A stretch of 64,000 nucleotides of DNA from the NCBI RefSeq assembly GCF_000321225.1, contig NW_004451005.1:816950-880949 (forward strand). Direction: 5' to 3'. The DNA comes from Odobenus rosmarus divergens (Eukaryota; Chordata; Mammalia; Carnivora; Odobenidae). This document shows, one piece after another, positions 35,561 to 47,619 of the stretch. A program made the position numbers and the translations under genes. How positions within the stretch are numbered: the first letter of the stretch is position 1; the number at the start of each line of letters is the position of its first letter. The notes below the pieces were generated by a model. The model had not been told where the DNA came from. It made no database searches and was given only the letters and a program-made list of their open reading frames with translations.

Positions 35561-37639
35561 GAACGGAAATGACAAACGTGGGAGATGAGTGTATTAGAAG
35601 TGAGAGGAAGTGAAGCGATTCAAGTTCAACAATGTCAGATGAATTATCTTGGTCAGGGTTATTTCATTTTTCTGTACTTGAGTCTCACTAAAAGCAAGTA
35701 GGGATATCAATCTTTATTCCATTTTCACTGCTATACTTACAGAACCCCTCAGGTTATAATAAAGACTTGTGAATTCTTTGGGCTACATGAGTATGATTCC
35801 TTATTAATTTTACTACCGTTTACCAATCACTTGTGAAGATTTCCTTGCTTGAATGGGGAGCTGGGGAGAAAACAATTAGCCTTTTATATGCCCTTACTTC
35901 CTTTGCTGTAAAATGAGTTCCTTGGTGAAAAGAAATGTTATGTGGGATACCATAATGGTGAAGAAAGATTTTTGTAAGTCCACAAATAGTGCTGTTGGCA
36001 GAAGCATGGTGATCAGGGAAGGCAAATTCACGTCCATACCCAGAATAAGTGTCTATTTCAGTGGTAGCAAATCACTGCCCTCTTCTTGAGGGAGATATAT
36101 GTACAGTTATAATTTTTTTTTTCTCTTGTGCATGTGAAGCATCTCTAAATGGTCAGGTAGATCCCTAGGTTGAGACAATAGTATTTAATTGGAATCTACT
36201 TTGTTACTTCCCGGTTTGGCCAAAACATTCCCCATGAAGCATAGGTTGGGGTTCTGTGGCATGGGATACAATCCAGAAAGACCCTTCAACTTTGAAAAAT
36301 TCGGAAACCTTGGATTTGAGAGAGCTTTGCTGAAATGGAATAATTTTTTCATTCAGCTTAAAAAGCCATGGCAGTTCCCATTTCCCAGCAGGCAAAAACA
36401 GAGTGATCAATTCTGCACAGAAGCTCTACTGAGAGCATTTTAATCAACCAGAATGAGTACAGAGCAGCTGGCTCGCCACCAAAAATTCACAGACATGTTT
36501 GCACCCAATTGGAAAACAGTAAACATCAGGCATCAGGCCAGGCCCATTTGGTGAATTAATTTCTTAGTCTAAAATAGATCTTGGAGACAAACTCATTTTT
36601 CTACCCTCATCCACAAGAATCCTTATCCCTTTCTTTCTCTCACCTAGACTATCAGGACAGAACTAACTCACACCCAAATTACGACCATCAAGATAGTTTT
36701 AATGTCTTACAGCATTTCTGTGTACAAAACTGCAGACCAAAAATAGAAAGGGAAAGGGAGAGGGGACGGGTGATGAGAATCAGCATGTGAGAATCCAATT
36801 TCACCTCTTTACCATTTTCCCTCATTTTTAAGTTAATTAGAATCATTCATTTGACTTTGAGCATGTGACTATAATGTAGAGATTTCAGCAGCAAAGCTTA
36901 TATATCTAAATGAAGGCAGATGCCATGGAAGAAATGTAATTATTCCAGGGATATTACCATTGTTCAAAAATATTTTTGAATTCCTTCTTCAGAATGTCTC
37001 TCAAAGCCATTGGGAAATTCAATCTTACAGACCAAACTCACATTTAACAGTAAAATGTTTCTCAATCTATTCATCCATTTATATCTGGCTTGACTCTGAA
37101 TGACTTTTGGCAGGTTTAGAAATTAAAATCCAACCTCAAAAGACATTTTGCCATCTCTAAGGAGTCTCAAAGCACTATGTCTACGAAGGATAGTCCAAGT
37201 GTGATTTCAAATATATTTTGACCAATTGTAATATCATTAGAAAAAGTATTTAGCCATTTGAAGGGACTACTTCAAAAGAGGTAGTATTCTTTTGAATGTA
37301 GAAGTTCTCATATGTGTGCTAAAAATTAGTCATATTACTTTATAATATTTACCATTTTATAATTTATCAAAGTGCAAAAAAACTTTCCAATTCTTCCCCT
37401 CCATGCAGGGTCTTTCTGAAAACCATAGCATATTTGAATGTTGGTAATTATTAAACTAACTGGTGATGGCGTATTCCTCAGAGGTGTTCTCTTTATACCA
37501 TCTTCTGGTTTAATTCAGTTCAATTATGTTTATTTCCAAGGTATGTGCTGTGAAACACTAGATCCGTAAGATAAAGCACAGGTTTATAATGGAATAAATT
37601 TAAGAAGTGCAACCTATTATATTCCCTCTTAGATATTCA
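35561..37639. other. Unassigned, about 2.1 kb
   Basis: No gene or repeat recognised and no SINEC. Confidence 0.5.
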
Positions 37640-38740
37640 CAATGCATATTATGTCCACATTAATGGTGCCCCAAAGCCCATGTGGCTTCATCAAGACTCA
37701 GGCTTTTCTCCCACAATCCTGGCCTCCCACAGTTATCCCCATCTCAGTAAATGGAAACATTATTCTTCCAGGTGCTTGAGCTTAAATAAAATCCTTGGAC
37801 TCATCCTTGACTCCTCCCTTTCTCTTAGACCCATATCCAATCCATTAAGAAATCCTTGCTGGGTCTAATTAAAAATAAATCTGTCACCCTCTTGCCATCT
37901 CCACCACTATCACTTTGGTTCAAGCCATCACCAGCTTTCTTCTAAATTGTTACACCAGCCTCCTAACTTGTTCCTGTACTTTTGTCCTTCTCCCCTTCAA
38001 TCTACTGTCAACAGCCCAAGTTATGTCACTCCTCTGCCCACACACCACCAATCTGTCATTATCTAAATCAACATAAAAGCCAAAGTTCCAAGGATGACCT
38101 TCACGTGATCTACCATAGATGGTCTGTCTTTCTGCTCCCTTGGCCCCCCTCCTATCTCTACCTCATCTCTTTTATCTCCTTTCCTATCCCTTTCTGCCTA
38201 GATTAATCCCCTCCTGGCATACCAGCTTCTTTGTCATTTCTGGAACACACCAGGTATACTCATATAAGCTTTTATATTTACTCTTCCATTAAATATTCCT
38301 TCTCCAGCTATCTGCATGGCTCACCTCCTCACCTCTTCCAGGTTGTTTTTTTTATGTTCAGCTAGCCAATACACAGCACATCATTAGTTTTCGATGCACT
38401 GTTCAACGATTCATCAGTTGTGTATAACACATAAATGTCATCTTACTAAGGAAGGTTTCCCTGCCCACCATCCTATGTAATTACCCCCCCCAACCTCCTC
38501 ATCCCAGACTATCACTCTGTATTTTCTCAACCTGCTTCGTTTATCCTCGTGACACTTAGCACCACCCAGCACATCATATCTCTGTTTACTTACTTATTAT
38601 GTGTTTCCCCACCAGGATTTAAGCTCTATGAGAACAGTGTCTTGTTTTTATGTCTTCCAGTGGAATTCTCCCAGGGTCCAGGATGGCGGCTGGCATAATG
38701 GGTACTCAATAAACATTTGTTGAATAAATAAAATTATGAA
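37640..38740 (+). mobile_element. Long L2 LINE 3' region
   Basis: About 1.1 kb of L2 in sense, starting with ORF end-like blocks ('ccttgactcctccctttctc', 'agccatcaccagctttcttc', 'cagcctcctaacttgttcct'). It continues through 'gcacagttatg'-type linker sequence to 'gctctatgagaacagtgtct' and the terminus 'ctcaataaacatttgttgaa'. It is the best-preserved L2 in the window. A short antisense L1 end interrupts it at 38346-38432. Confidence 0.85.
38346..38432 (-). mobile_element. Short antisense L1 3' end
   Basis: A T8 run followed by 'catcattagttttcgatgca' and 'ttcatcagttgtgtataaca' is the reverse complement of an L1 3' terminus related to, but distinct from, the one at 5761 (it has 'atgttcagctagccaataca' in place of 'atgttaatcaccatacatta'). 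Only about 85 bp were copied. Confidence 0.85.
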
Positions 38741-38869
38741 TGTTTCTGAGAGATCCTGCAGTAAATAAACCAGTTTAATCATCATTCCCAATCATACATC
38801 AACAAAACCATTTTTAAGGCATAATAACTAGGAGCACCTTATTGAGCACACTTTGAAAACTCATGAATA

Positions 38870-39050
38870 TGGTATATGTGCTGCCAATCTAGTGTGGGAG
38901 ATGAAACATAAACATAAACAGAGAATTCGGTATAACATAGTAAGTGATGAAACAGATGTATATGAAGGCTGCTATGAAAGTACAGGATAAAGCCATTTAA
39001 TATAACAGGCCTTGGGGAAGGCTGCTTGAAGAGGAAATTCTGATTGTGCT
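38870..39050 (-). mobile_element. Probable L2 3' part, antisense
   Basis: 'ccaatctagtgtgggagatg', 'gctgctatgaaagtacagga' and 'ggccttggggaaggctgctt' follow the antisense L2 3' end order. Confidence 0.5.
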
Positions 39051-39114
39051 CCTATAAAAATATGCTTCTGTAACTGACCATTATATAAATGTGCAAGTTA
39101 TGTTAATTATTAGT

Positions 39115-39147
39115 TTTCACTGACATTTCACTGACATTCACTGACAG
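39115..39147. repeat. Short tandem repeat, about 11-bp unit
   Basis: Three copies of 'cactgaca(tt)'. Confidence 0.8.
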
Positions 39148-39149
39148 TG

Positions 39150-39707
39150 GGAGTAAGATCACCCATCCTTGATAAATATTTGGAAAACATAAAGAACATA
39201 ATTTGGTGCCCTTTTAATAAAAGCAAGACATAGGAGGAGACAAGTGTTACTTAGTCCAGTAATGCCCAGGGTGATTATTTTGTAAGGAGAAGTTTCAAAA
39301 AAATGTTAATAAGGGGTTCTACTTTTCTCATTTGAGAAAGGATGTTTTTGTCACTAGAAAAGAAAAATTACATTTGTTGTAATAAGGTACACTTTGCCCT
39401 TGGGTAACTCAAAAGGAAATGAGGTGTGGTTGCTACCGGTGGAACTAGGAATTAGGACACTCTACAGACCAGAGGACATGTCCTCATCTACCACTCCCAT
39501 CTTCGCAACCAGCGAAGCATGAGTAGAAGAAATCTCTCAGTATTCAGAGTCTTAGGCACCAGACTTTTTAGAACACAGGACGAGTTTTAGGACTATGAAG
39601 CCTCCTTAATGTGGAAAGGGATGGAGTTTTCCTAGACGGGGTATGCGTAAAATAGTAGGGACTGGGTTCTAAATTGAGACTGCAAAAAGATAAAGCAAAA
39701 GTGAGAT
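39150..39707. other. Unassigned, about 560 bp
   Basis: No recognised feature. Confidence 0.5.
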
Positions 39708-39848
<141 letters not shown>

Positions 39849-40001
39849 ATGAAATGAGTGATCATTCCAAAGACAAAACTGGAACAACCTCCAAAGACAA
39901 AATTTGAGGTCTTTGCTCTTCCTCAACACCATTCCCAGGGGGATTGAGTTATTTGGATCCAAACACAACTTCTGATCCTCATGCTGTGTGCTAATTAAGA
40001 T

Positions 40002-40226
40002 ATTTTTTTTTTAAGATTTATTTATTTATTTACTTATTTTTTGGGGGGGTGCAAGCTGGAGGAGGAGTAGAGGGAGAGGAAGAAGCAGACTCCCCACTGA
40101 GTGCAGACCCCCCACATGGGGCTGGATCCCAGGACCCTGAGATCATGACCTAAGCCTGAAATCAAGAGTAGATCATGACCTGAGCTGAAGGCAGACACCT
40201 AACCGCCTGAGCCACCCAGGCGCCCC
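40002..40226 (-). mobile_element. SINEC, antisense, with duplicated middle
   Basis: Longer than its relatives because the 'gatcatgacct.agc' block occurs twice: at about 40140 followed by 'ctgaaatcaagagta', and at about 40171 followed by 'tgaaggcagacacct'. These endings are typical of two SINEC subtypes. Confidence 0.92.
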
Positions 40227-41230
40227 GAATGTGTGTGTTTCAACCTGGTCATTTTGAACCATAGTCTGTTTCGCCTTCTGTGGATATTAGTCCCAATATC
40301 AGCTCATTTTTAAAGACTTTACTATGCTGTTTGGATCTACTTGGTGAAGACCTGGAAGTTAGCATGGGACCTGGTCAGCTTTTTTATATGCCAGTTTAGT
40401 TTTCGAAATCTTTGCTGTTTCTTTGTGTCTGGTCTACATGTGCCAAACTTGGAGGTGAGCCTGGTTTGTGCAGAGAATTAAGGGATCCTCATCTCCAGTC
40501 TTCCCTCTCTGGTATTTCTCCCACACTCTGGTTCACAGTGACCCATTTTCTCTAGTTCCCTTGGCTAGAAAGATGGGGCCCTAGCCTCCTGTGCTTTGTA
40601 CAGTTCCACATAACTGGTGCTGCTTTCAGAATAAAGAAGAGAGAAAAACAACACAGAAAACTAAAGGAATTCCCTCACACTCTTTGGACAGTTCTTTTCT
40701 CAGTTCCTTTAGCCTAGAACTCAGTCTTCTCTTGGTGTTAAAAGTGCCTTTATCCCAGTGATGGAAGTGCAGTGCCATGTCTGAGGCTAGCCGAGTCAGA
40801 ACCAGAAGGTGGCGGGGGGGTACAGAAAAAAAGTTATTTCCACACTCTGGAAATCAGGCATCCCTTTTCCTGGTCTTCTGAATAAATGAATTCTCCCAGT
40901 GTTTTTCTGTTGGCACTTGCTGCCAAATTGTACATGTCAGCCTACCCCCAGTTCAAATCCAGGAGTCAAAGGAAGAAAAACAAAAACAAAAACAAAAAAA
41001 TGAAACTCCTCTTTGCTACAGCTTGTTAATCAAATTTTTACTTCAGTGTCCATTTTCCATATTATCGCTTACTTTTCAGAGTCCTCAAGTAGTTGCCTTT
41101 TGTCTGCTGCCCAGAATTTTAGTTGTGATCAGTAAAGAGATAGGCCATAGTCTACAGACTTCACCTTGGCCAGGAATTTCAGTAATAACCACTTTTTTAT
41201 CCAATCAACGAGGAGCAATTTAGTTGTTCT
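40227..41230. other. Unassigned, about 1 kb
   Basis: No gene or repeat recognised. A G8 run is at 40814-40821 and an (AAAAC)n-like run at about 40976-41000. Confidence 0.5.
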
Positions 41231-41238
41231 GCTAAGAT

Positions 41239-41284
<46 letters not shown>

Positions 41285-41286
41285 TA
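41231..41286. repeat. (GATA)n microsatellite
   Basis: About eleven GATA units ending in a GATATAGACAGATA variant. Confidence 0.96.
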
Positions 41287-41345
41287 GACAGATATATAAC
41301 AACATTCAAATTTTAGTTCCAAGTTCTTAGTCAGCATTCAAATTA

Positions 41346-41392
41346 TCATATATATATATGATCTCTCTCTCTCTATATATATATATATATGA
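41346..41392. repeat. Compound (AT)n(CT)n(AT)n tract
   Basis: Alternating AT repeats flank a short CT run. Confidence 0.93.
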
Positions 41393-41864
41393 AGAAATTA
41401 CTAATGACTTGATAAATGAATACTAATTTCCTAGAGTATTTGTCTGTAGGCCAAAAAGACAACATAAATTAAGCTATACTACACTCATAAAGCCACAAAA
41501 GTGAGTGTGGGCAAATATTAGAATAAGTAGGTAAGCAGTTTTTCCAAGTTCTTAGTCAACATTTCACTTTTCTTTTTTTGTGTGTTTTGCAACAATTCAT
41601 GTCCTCTACCTTTTTTTTTTAATGTATAAAAACACTGATACACTTCTGTTCAAATAAGTTAATTCTCCCATATCTACAGACCTTTTGGCAGCAATATGAA
41701 GTTGTCTTGTTAGAGCAAATAAAGAAGGGTGAGGGTGCCCATAAAGAGGGGGATGGAGGTGGTATTTATTACATATCAGAATGAGTACTGGCACCTCTAA
41801 ATGAGTCTTTAACAAAAAGACGAGGCCCTGAATGTGCTGTTAGGGAAAAAACTATTTAAAGATC
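41393..41864. other. Unassigned, about 470 bp
   Basis: No recognised feature. Confidence 0.5.
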
Positions 41865-41975
41865 ATCCAATCCCATACTTCAGGACAATGAAACTGAAAT
41901 CAAGAGAGGTGAAGTGTTTTATTCAAGGTCAACCATCTACCTCCTTGTTGCTCACAGTTCAGAATTTAGCCTATC
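41865..41975 (-). mobile_element. MIR fragment, antisense
   Basis: 'aatgaaactgaaatcaagag', then 'gtgttttattcaaggtcaac' and 'cagttcagaatttagcc', follow the antisense MIR core. Confidence 0.6.
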
Positions 41976-42632
41976 AGTTACAGATGGAGTGGTTCATTTT
42001 GAAAAACACTGCTTTGTGATTTGGAAGTTTGCAGATTGTGAATCTCTTGCAATGTTGAGCAGACAGGATGGGAAAATCAAAGATGTAAAATAGGGGTAGA
42101 AGAACAAGAGAAAGCATGAGGGGAAAGAGGAGAGAATATTACATCCTGAAAAAAGGAGGAGGAAGAGGAGATGCAGAAAAGCAGAAAAAAATTTGCCCTC
42201 ATGACATGATTGTTTTAAGTTCCATGGCCAAATCTATTGGGAACAGAATATTTTTGCCATTTGGGAGTAAAATTCCATAAAAATAATGTCCATCAACAGT
42301 TGTACCCACTTAAAAGCCAGTTGCCAATTTAAAAGTACTTAAATTATTTTATTTCTCAAGCAGTAACATGAACTCTAGACTTTTTCATCTACAGCCTCAT
42401 GAATTGTTAGCTAGACCTTGCTCCCAAAAGACCTCATTCTTTATTAGCTTTCACACTAAAATACGGTCTTGCTCATGTAGAGAATTCTGAATCTGTGCAA
42501 ACCGGCACCTCCAGACTCAGCCCTACACGGAGGTAGCCAAATTCTCTACCTCAACTCACGTTTCTTAAATTGAATAACACAATGCCAGTATTAACAACAG
42601 AATCTTCCTTTAATCCAGAACCCTGAAAATAG
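41976..42632. other. Unassigned, about 660 bp
   Basis: No recognised feature; purine-rich at 42095-42190. Confidence 0.5.
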
Positions 42633-42648
42633 AGAATAAAAATAATTT

Positions 42649-42817
42649 TTAAAAAGATTTTATTTATTTGAGAGAGAGAGAGTAAGGGGAGGGGCAGAGG
42701 GAGAGGGAGAAGCAGGCTCCCCACTGAGCAGGGAGCCCGACACAGGCCAATCCCAGGACCCTGGGATCCTGACCTGAGCTGAAGGCAGATGCTTACCTGA
42801 GCCACCCAGGTGCCCCA
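42649..42817 (-). mobile_element. SINEC, antisense, with 16-bp TSD
   Basis: The exact duplication 'agaataaaaataattt' lies at 42633-42648 and 42818-42833. Slightly shortened: part of the 'gatgcggggctcga' region is missing. Confidence 0.96.
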
Positions 42818-42833
42818 AGAATAAAAATAATTT

Positions 42834-43555
42834 GATAAGCTAACTCATGTCAAGAAGTTTCTGACCAAAACACTTTACTATGTCTCCTCTCCCAGAGTAG
42901 TGGAGTTTTAAGAAGAAAATCTAGATGGTATTATGCTTTAGTCCCTAGGAATAGATTGTGAGTGGTAGGAATTTATGCATACTGTGTATCTGCTAGGATA
43001 AAGACTTAGGTACAACTACAGAAAAGGCCAAAGAAACAGCAGCTTAAACAAGATAGCAATTTTTTTCTCTGTCACATAACTGACTGAGGTAGGCAACCTA
43101 GGCTCACGGAACTGCCCCATGATGCTGGAGACCCCATGTGAGAATGACTCGACCATTCTCAGCACTTGGTTCAATCTCAGGACCTAATGTGGCTGCTGCA
43201 GCTCTGGCCATCACATCTAAATTCTACTTTGTGGGTAGGGGAGAGGGCAAGTGGCGATCACACACCTTTCCTTTTAAAGGAATAACCAAAAGTGCATTTT
43301 GTTTCATCAGCTGTAACAAATGAACCACTCTGGTGGGGAATGTCAATAATGGGGGGAGGCTATGCATTTGTGGGGTAGGCAGTATATGGGAAACCTCTGT
43401 ATCTTCCCCCTCAATTTTGGTGTGAACCTAAAACTGATCTAAAAGATAAGGCCTATGAAAGGAAGGAAGGAAGAAGGAAAGATTACAAAAAGATTAAAAA
43501 ACAAAAAAGCTGGAGGGTCTTAGGGAAGTGATAATGCAAACATAAAATTACATTT
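42834..43555. other. Unassigned, about 720 bp
   Basis: 43020-43320 has a weak look of an old dispersed repeat ('ttttttctctgtcacataac', 'ccatcacatctaaattct'), not firm enough to name. Confidence 0.4.
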
Positions 43556-43570
43556 TAAAAAATATTCTTG

Positions 43571-43730
43571 GGATGCTGGGTGGCTCAGACAGTTAACAGT
43601 CCTGGGATGGAGTCCTGAATCAGGCTCCTTGCTCAGCAAAGAGCCTGCTTCTCCCTCTGCCTGCTGCTCCCCCTGCTTGTGCACTCACTCTCTCTCTGTT
43701 AAATAAATTTTAAAAAATCTTCTAAAAAAA
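43571..43730 (+). mobile_element. SINEC with internal deletion and 15-bp TSD
   Basis: Exact duplication 'taaaaaatattcttg' at 43556-43570 and 43731-43745. About 40 bases between the head and 'gtcctgggatgga' are missing, removing part of the tRNA-like region. Confidence 0.95.
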
Positions 43731-43839
43731 TAAAAAATATTCTTGTGACCTAAGGGCTATCCACTCACTTATAAAGTAACAAAAGATTAAGACTCTCTTG
43801 GAATGTAAATCCAGTCAGTCATTAAACCTTCCAATCTTG

Positions 43840-44049
43840 GGCGCCTGGGTGGCTCAGATGGTTGAGTGTCTGCCTTCGGCTCGGGTTGTGATCCCGGGGT
43901 CCTGGGATCGAGTCCCGCATCGGGCTCCCTGCTTGGCGGGGAGCCTGCTTCTCCCTCTGCTTCTCTCTCTCTCTCTGTCTCTCATGAATAAATAAATAAA
44001 ATCTTTAAAAAAATAATCATCATAAGGTTTCACCATCTCTTTTAAAAAA
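43840..44049 (+). mobile_element. SINEC with 3' read-through flank and second poly(A)
   Basis: Exact duplication 'aaaccttccaatcttg' at 43824-43839 and 44050-44065. After the normal tail ('aaatctttaaaaaaa') come about 30 non-SINE bases (44014-44043) ending in TTTT, then a second A run, then the right TSD. So the copied RNA read past the source SINE and stopped at a T run. Confidence 0.95.
44014..44043 (+). other. 3'-transduced flank ending in Pol III terminator-like TTTT
   Basis: Unique sequence inside the TSDs, between two A runs. It should be the flank of the source SINEC elsewhere in the genome. Confidence 0.8.
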
Positions 44050-44065
44050 AAACCTTCCAATCTTG

Positions 44066-44396
44066 TTTTCTCATCATGAAATAGTGCTGTAACTACGATA
44101 AGGATTATTTGCCCTTTCCTCTAACTCTCTTGTATTGATTTGGTACAAGGCAAGTCTAGTAAACAGAAGGGCAGTCACACGTTAAAGGAAGAAACACACC
44201 CATTAAGAAGTAAGTCAACTGTGACAGAGACTCCTCCTGTCTATGAGATAGTTTTTGCAAATTGTGCTTGGCCTGCAAATTTTGTTGGGAACCAAAAGGA
44301 TCATTAACTGGTAGGAAATAATTTGAGTCCCATTAAAGCAAAGGTATCAGATATTAAGAAAAACAAAACCTGAAGGCACAAGTGAATGAAAGCACG
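44066..44396. other. Unassigned, about 330 bp
   Basis: No recognised feature. Confidence 0.5.
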
Positions 44397-44421
44397 AAAT
44401 ACCACTTTAATTGTGGTATTT
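44397..44421. repeat. Perfect 9-bp inverted repeat, 7-base loop
   Basis: Arms 'aaataccac' and 'gtggtattt' separated by 'tttaatt'. No gene or T run next to it, so no terminator role is claimed. Confidence 0.8.
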
Positions 44422-44424
44422 GTT

Positions 44425-44515
44425 AAATAAACACATATGGAATGCCTCTTATGTGTTAAGCATAGTGCTGGTACTAGGGATCACATTGACAAAAAAGCAA
44501 AGTCTCTCTCAGAAA
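44425..44515 (-). mobile_element. L2 LINE 3' terminus, antisense
   Basis: 'gttaaataaacacatatgga', 'gcctcttatgtgttaagcat' and 'gtgctggtactagggatcac' match the antisense L2 end (consensus of the 'cctactatgtgccaggcact' type). Confidence 0.75.
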
Positions 44516-44796
44516 TATTTCACAACATTGAAAGCACAAAGGATACAATGTTGGGAGCCAATCCAAATCTAGAAAGGAGTACGACAATCACCAAGGCCTA
44601 GAAAGGATGCTCGCTCCATATCAAATGTATTATAAGAAGGCAATTATTCTTCAAATTGCATTTGATAACTTTTTTACAAAGAAAGCACTTTAATTCTTTA
44701 TGTTTCTAATGTTATAAATTATAGTGCACTGATTATATATTTGTTTTACTATCTTTTTTCATTTCCCTATACAAATGTGACAGGAAGAGAGTTTTT

Positions 44797-44990
44797 ATTT
44801 TTTTTTTAAAGATTTTATTTATTTGAGAGAGAGAGAGAGAGCATGCACGCAAGAGAGCACAAGTGGTGGAGAGGGAGAAGCAGGCTGCCCATCAAGCAGG
44901 AAGCCCGACGTGGGGATTGATCCCAGGACCCTGGGATCATGAGCTGAGCCGGAGGCAGCTGCTTAACCGACAAGGCCATCCAGGTGCCCC
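44797..44990 (-). mobile_element. SINEC, antisense
   Basis: Flanks 'gagagttttt' and 'aagagttttt' are the probable short TSD. The T-rich side merges with the flank. Confidence 0.94.
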
Positions 44991-45077
44991 AAGAGTTTTT
45001 GATGTCTTGATAAAAGTTTTAGAAGATCACAGAACTATCATAATTTTTGCATTGACTATTAAAATCGTTCTGCCTGG

Positions 45078-45272
45078 GGCGCCTGGGTGGCTCAGTTGGT
45101 TAAGCGACTGCCTTCGGCTCAGGTCATGATCCTGGAGTCCCGGGATCAAGTCCCGCATCGGGCTCCCTGCTCGGCAGGGAGTCTGCTTCTCCCTCTGACC
45201 CTCTTCCCTCTCGTGCTCTCTGTCTCTCATTCTCTCTCTCAAATAAATAAATAAAATCTTAAAAAATAAAAA
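45078..45272 (+). mobile_element. SINEC, well preserved, 18-bp TSD
   Basis: Exact duplication 'taaaatcgttctgcctgg' at 45060-45077 and 45273-45290. Head, tRNA-like region, CT-rich part and tail are all complete. It is the best-preserved copy in the window and probably among the youngest. Confidence 0.97.
45088..45153 (+). promoter_or_regulatory. Internal Pol III promoter (A and B boxes) of SINEC
   Basis: 45088-45099 (TGGCTCAGTTGG) fits the A-box consensus at every fixed position. 45143-45153 (GGATCAAGTCC) fits the B-box consensus with one change. These are the tRNA-type promoter elements the SINE inherited. Confidence 0.6.
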
Positions 45273-45290
45273 TAAAATCGTTCTGCCTGG

Positions 45291-46136
45291 TAATTTTTAG
45301 ATTCCCAACTACTGTGGGAAGTGAGGACTGCCTGTGTTGAGAGTAATTGCTCGGTTCAGCTAACAAACATGTGACACACTGCCCAACTGTCAATCAATTC
45401 CTATCATAAACCTCTGTCCTAACGGGCTAGCTTTACAGGCTACGTTCCAATGAGGACCAATAGGAGTGTAAGTCGTCAACTTCCCTTCTTGCAAACTAGT
45501 AAAGGTAAAGCAGAATGAAGAGTGAATAATCATCGGACACTAGTTCAGACTATGTCAGTAGCAGTAAGCCCTTCTCTCTGCTCATAACATGTTTGCCTTT
45601 AGCCATACAAACTCAAGCTTTGCCAAAATAACACATTTTCTGGCTTGCCTGGCTCCACCCTGTATGTCACTGCCCACAAACTTCTGACTAAATAGGCCTT
45701 TTTCTATAAATCTTGGCTGCACTTTAGTAGCAGGACTTGAACCAAAAACAGTGACTATACATGTTTGAACTTTTAAATAATATTAATAGTTGGAAATTCA
45801 TTTCAAAATTTAAAAATAAAATATCAGATGGAATAAACTGGTAGAATTAAAGTCATTATTCAAAGTACATATCTCCCAGAATTTCCTCAGCCCAAAATGG
45901 TGGTGGGCCTGTAAAATGAGAGAGCCAAGGATGATTAAAAACAAACGAACAAACAACAGAGGCAGGCAGTGTGCAGAGAAGAACTGTGCACATTTGCAAA
46001 GAGAAACAGATGTGAGAGACCTTGGAGCTCTGGAGACAGAAATGGGGAGAAGTTTCTGAACTTCCCTGTTCCCTTGAGGCTGGATTATACAAGTTCCTTA
46101 AGATCCTCCTACATTTTTTCAATAAACCCCCTTAAT
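45291..46136. other. Unassigned, about 850 bp
   Basis: No recognised gene or repeat. Confidence 0.5.
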
Positions 46137-46152
46137 TCTACATATGCTTTTT

Positions 46153-46345
46153 TTTTTTTAAGATTATTTACTTATTTGACAGAGAGAGAGACAGCTAGAG
46201 AGGGAACACAAGCAGGGGGAGCGGGAGAGGGAGAAGCAGGCTCCCGGCCGAGCAGGGGGCCCGATGTGGGGCTCGATCCCAGGACCCTGGGATCATGACC
46301 TGAGCCGAAGGCAGACGCTTAACGACTGAGCCACCAAGGCGCCCC
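46153..46345 (-). mobile_element. SINEC, antisense, with 16-bp TSD
   Basis: 'tctacatatgcttttt' (46137-46152) and 'tctacacatgcttttt' (46346-46361) differ at one base. Full length. Confidence 0.96.
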
Positions 46346-46499
46346 TCTACACATGCTTTTTAAATGGATTTCTGTTCCTTGTAACAAAATCTACCCTAAG
46401 GTCCCATCACAATAATATTCCAATAATGTAGCATAATTCAGATGCCACATGCACCGCATATAGAGCTTGTAATTTTAATCTAAACACAAATTTAGAGAT

Positions 46500-47300
46500 T
46501 CACAGTAAGAATGTTTCATTTATGTTATAAAGGTAGAAAGGTAATTCATGTATGGATAGTCAGTACACAAAAACCTAAAGGACAGAGAAATGTATAGAAA
46601 CACGGTGAATGTGACAATTCCTCTACTTCCTCACCAGACTGGCCAATCCCATTCCTTCCCTAGAGGTAAATATTAATAACAAAGTTTCTGCTCTTTCATA
46701 TGTCTCTACACATAAATGTGATATATTTCTTAACCTAAGCAAGATAATACTATATTTGCTCTTTTGTTACTTGTTTTCACAATCATTAAAATAAGTCTTA
46801 AATATGTCAGTCCATTTAGATCTTAAACAGCTCTATGGTATCTGTAATACTGATAATTATTATACTCTTAATTACACTCATAATTATTACCCTTTCCTTA
46901 CTGATGGTTGATCTTAGTTTTACACTAGTTAAAATTATGGTGCAATGATTTATACATCAATTCCTACGCACTTGACTGAGTATTTCTGGAGGGTATATTC
47001 CAAGAAATGGAATGGCTGAGACAGAGATATTTCCCTCTTACCCCAGTAGGTAAGAGAACAAACATATTTCCCCTAAATTCATACCAATTCCAGACATTAA
47101 GCATTATCTATCTTTTGATTAAAAAATTGGTAAAATTTGAAAAAGAATTTGGTAAAAATTTTTGACCAATCTGGTGGGTGAAAAAGTTCACTTTCTGTTG
47201 TTTTAATTCTTATAATTCAAAGAGCAAATACATAATGAATTTTTAAATTTTTATTTAATTTACTTTTGAGTATCTAAGTTAAAATACATGGCTTCATATT
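46500..47300 (-). mobile_element. Ancient L1M 3' region, antisense
   Basis: 'gctctttcatatgtctctac', 'actgatggttgatcttagtt', 'gtgcaatgatttatacatca' and 'attccaagaaatggaatggc' are antisense L1M landmarks (compare 'ctattgatggacatttaggt' and 'agaagtggaattgctgggtc') in the correct order. Confidence 0.7.
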
Positions 47301-47410
47301 GGGAAATCAAACATGAAATTTCAACCGTGTCTGAGAAAAATCATTATGTAAACTCTTTCGTTATAGACAGTATATTTAAAAAATAACAAATCTATGGACA
47401 CTTCTTTTTT

Positions 47411-47418
47411 TTAAGACT

Positions 47419-47449
<31 letters not shown>

Positions 47450-47603
47450 CTGGGTGGGGGGGCAGAGGGAGAGAGAGAATCTCAAGTAGACTTCACACTG
47501 AGCACGGAGCCCAACACAGGACTCAATCGCATGACCCTGAGATTAAGGCCTGAGCTGAAATCAAAAGTCAGACACTCAACTGATTGAGCCACCCAGGCAT
47601 CCC
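47411..47603 (-). mobile_element. SINEC, antisense (first of tandem pair)
   Basis: Older-type middle ('gagctgaaatcaaaagtcag') and a long (TTTA)n tail complement. More diverged than its partner, so it came first. Confidence 0.95.
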
Positions 47604-47619
47604 CTATGGACATTTCTTT

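Noticed and set aside
44397..44421. Rho-independent-type terminator hairpin
   Set aside because: The sequence is from a mammalian nucleus and the hairpin has no T run or gene beside it.
45078..45153. tRNA gene
   Set aside because: The A and B boxes belong to the tRNA-Lys-derived SINE head; the cloverleaf is not intact and a SINE body follows.
47419..47451. Independent (TTTA)n microsatellite
   Set aside because: It is the expanded tail of the antisense SINEC at 47411-47603.
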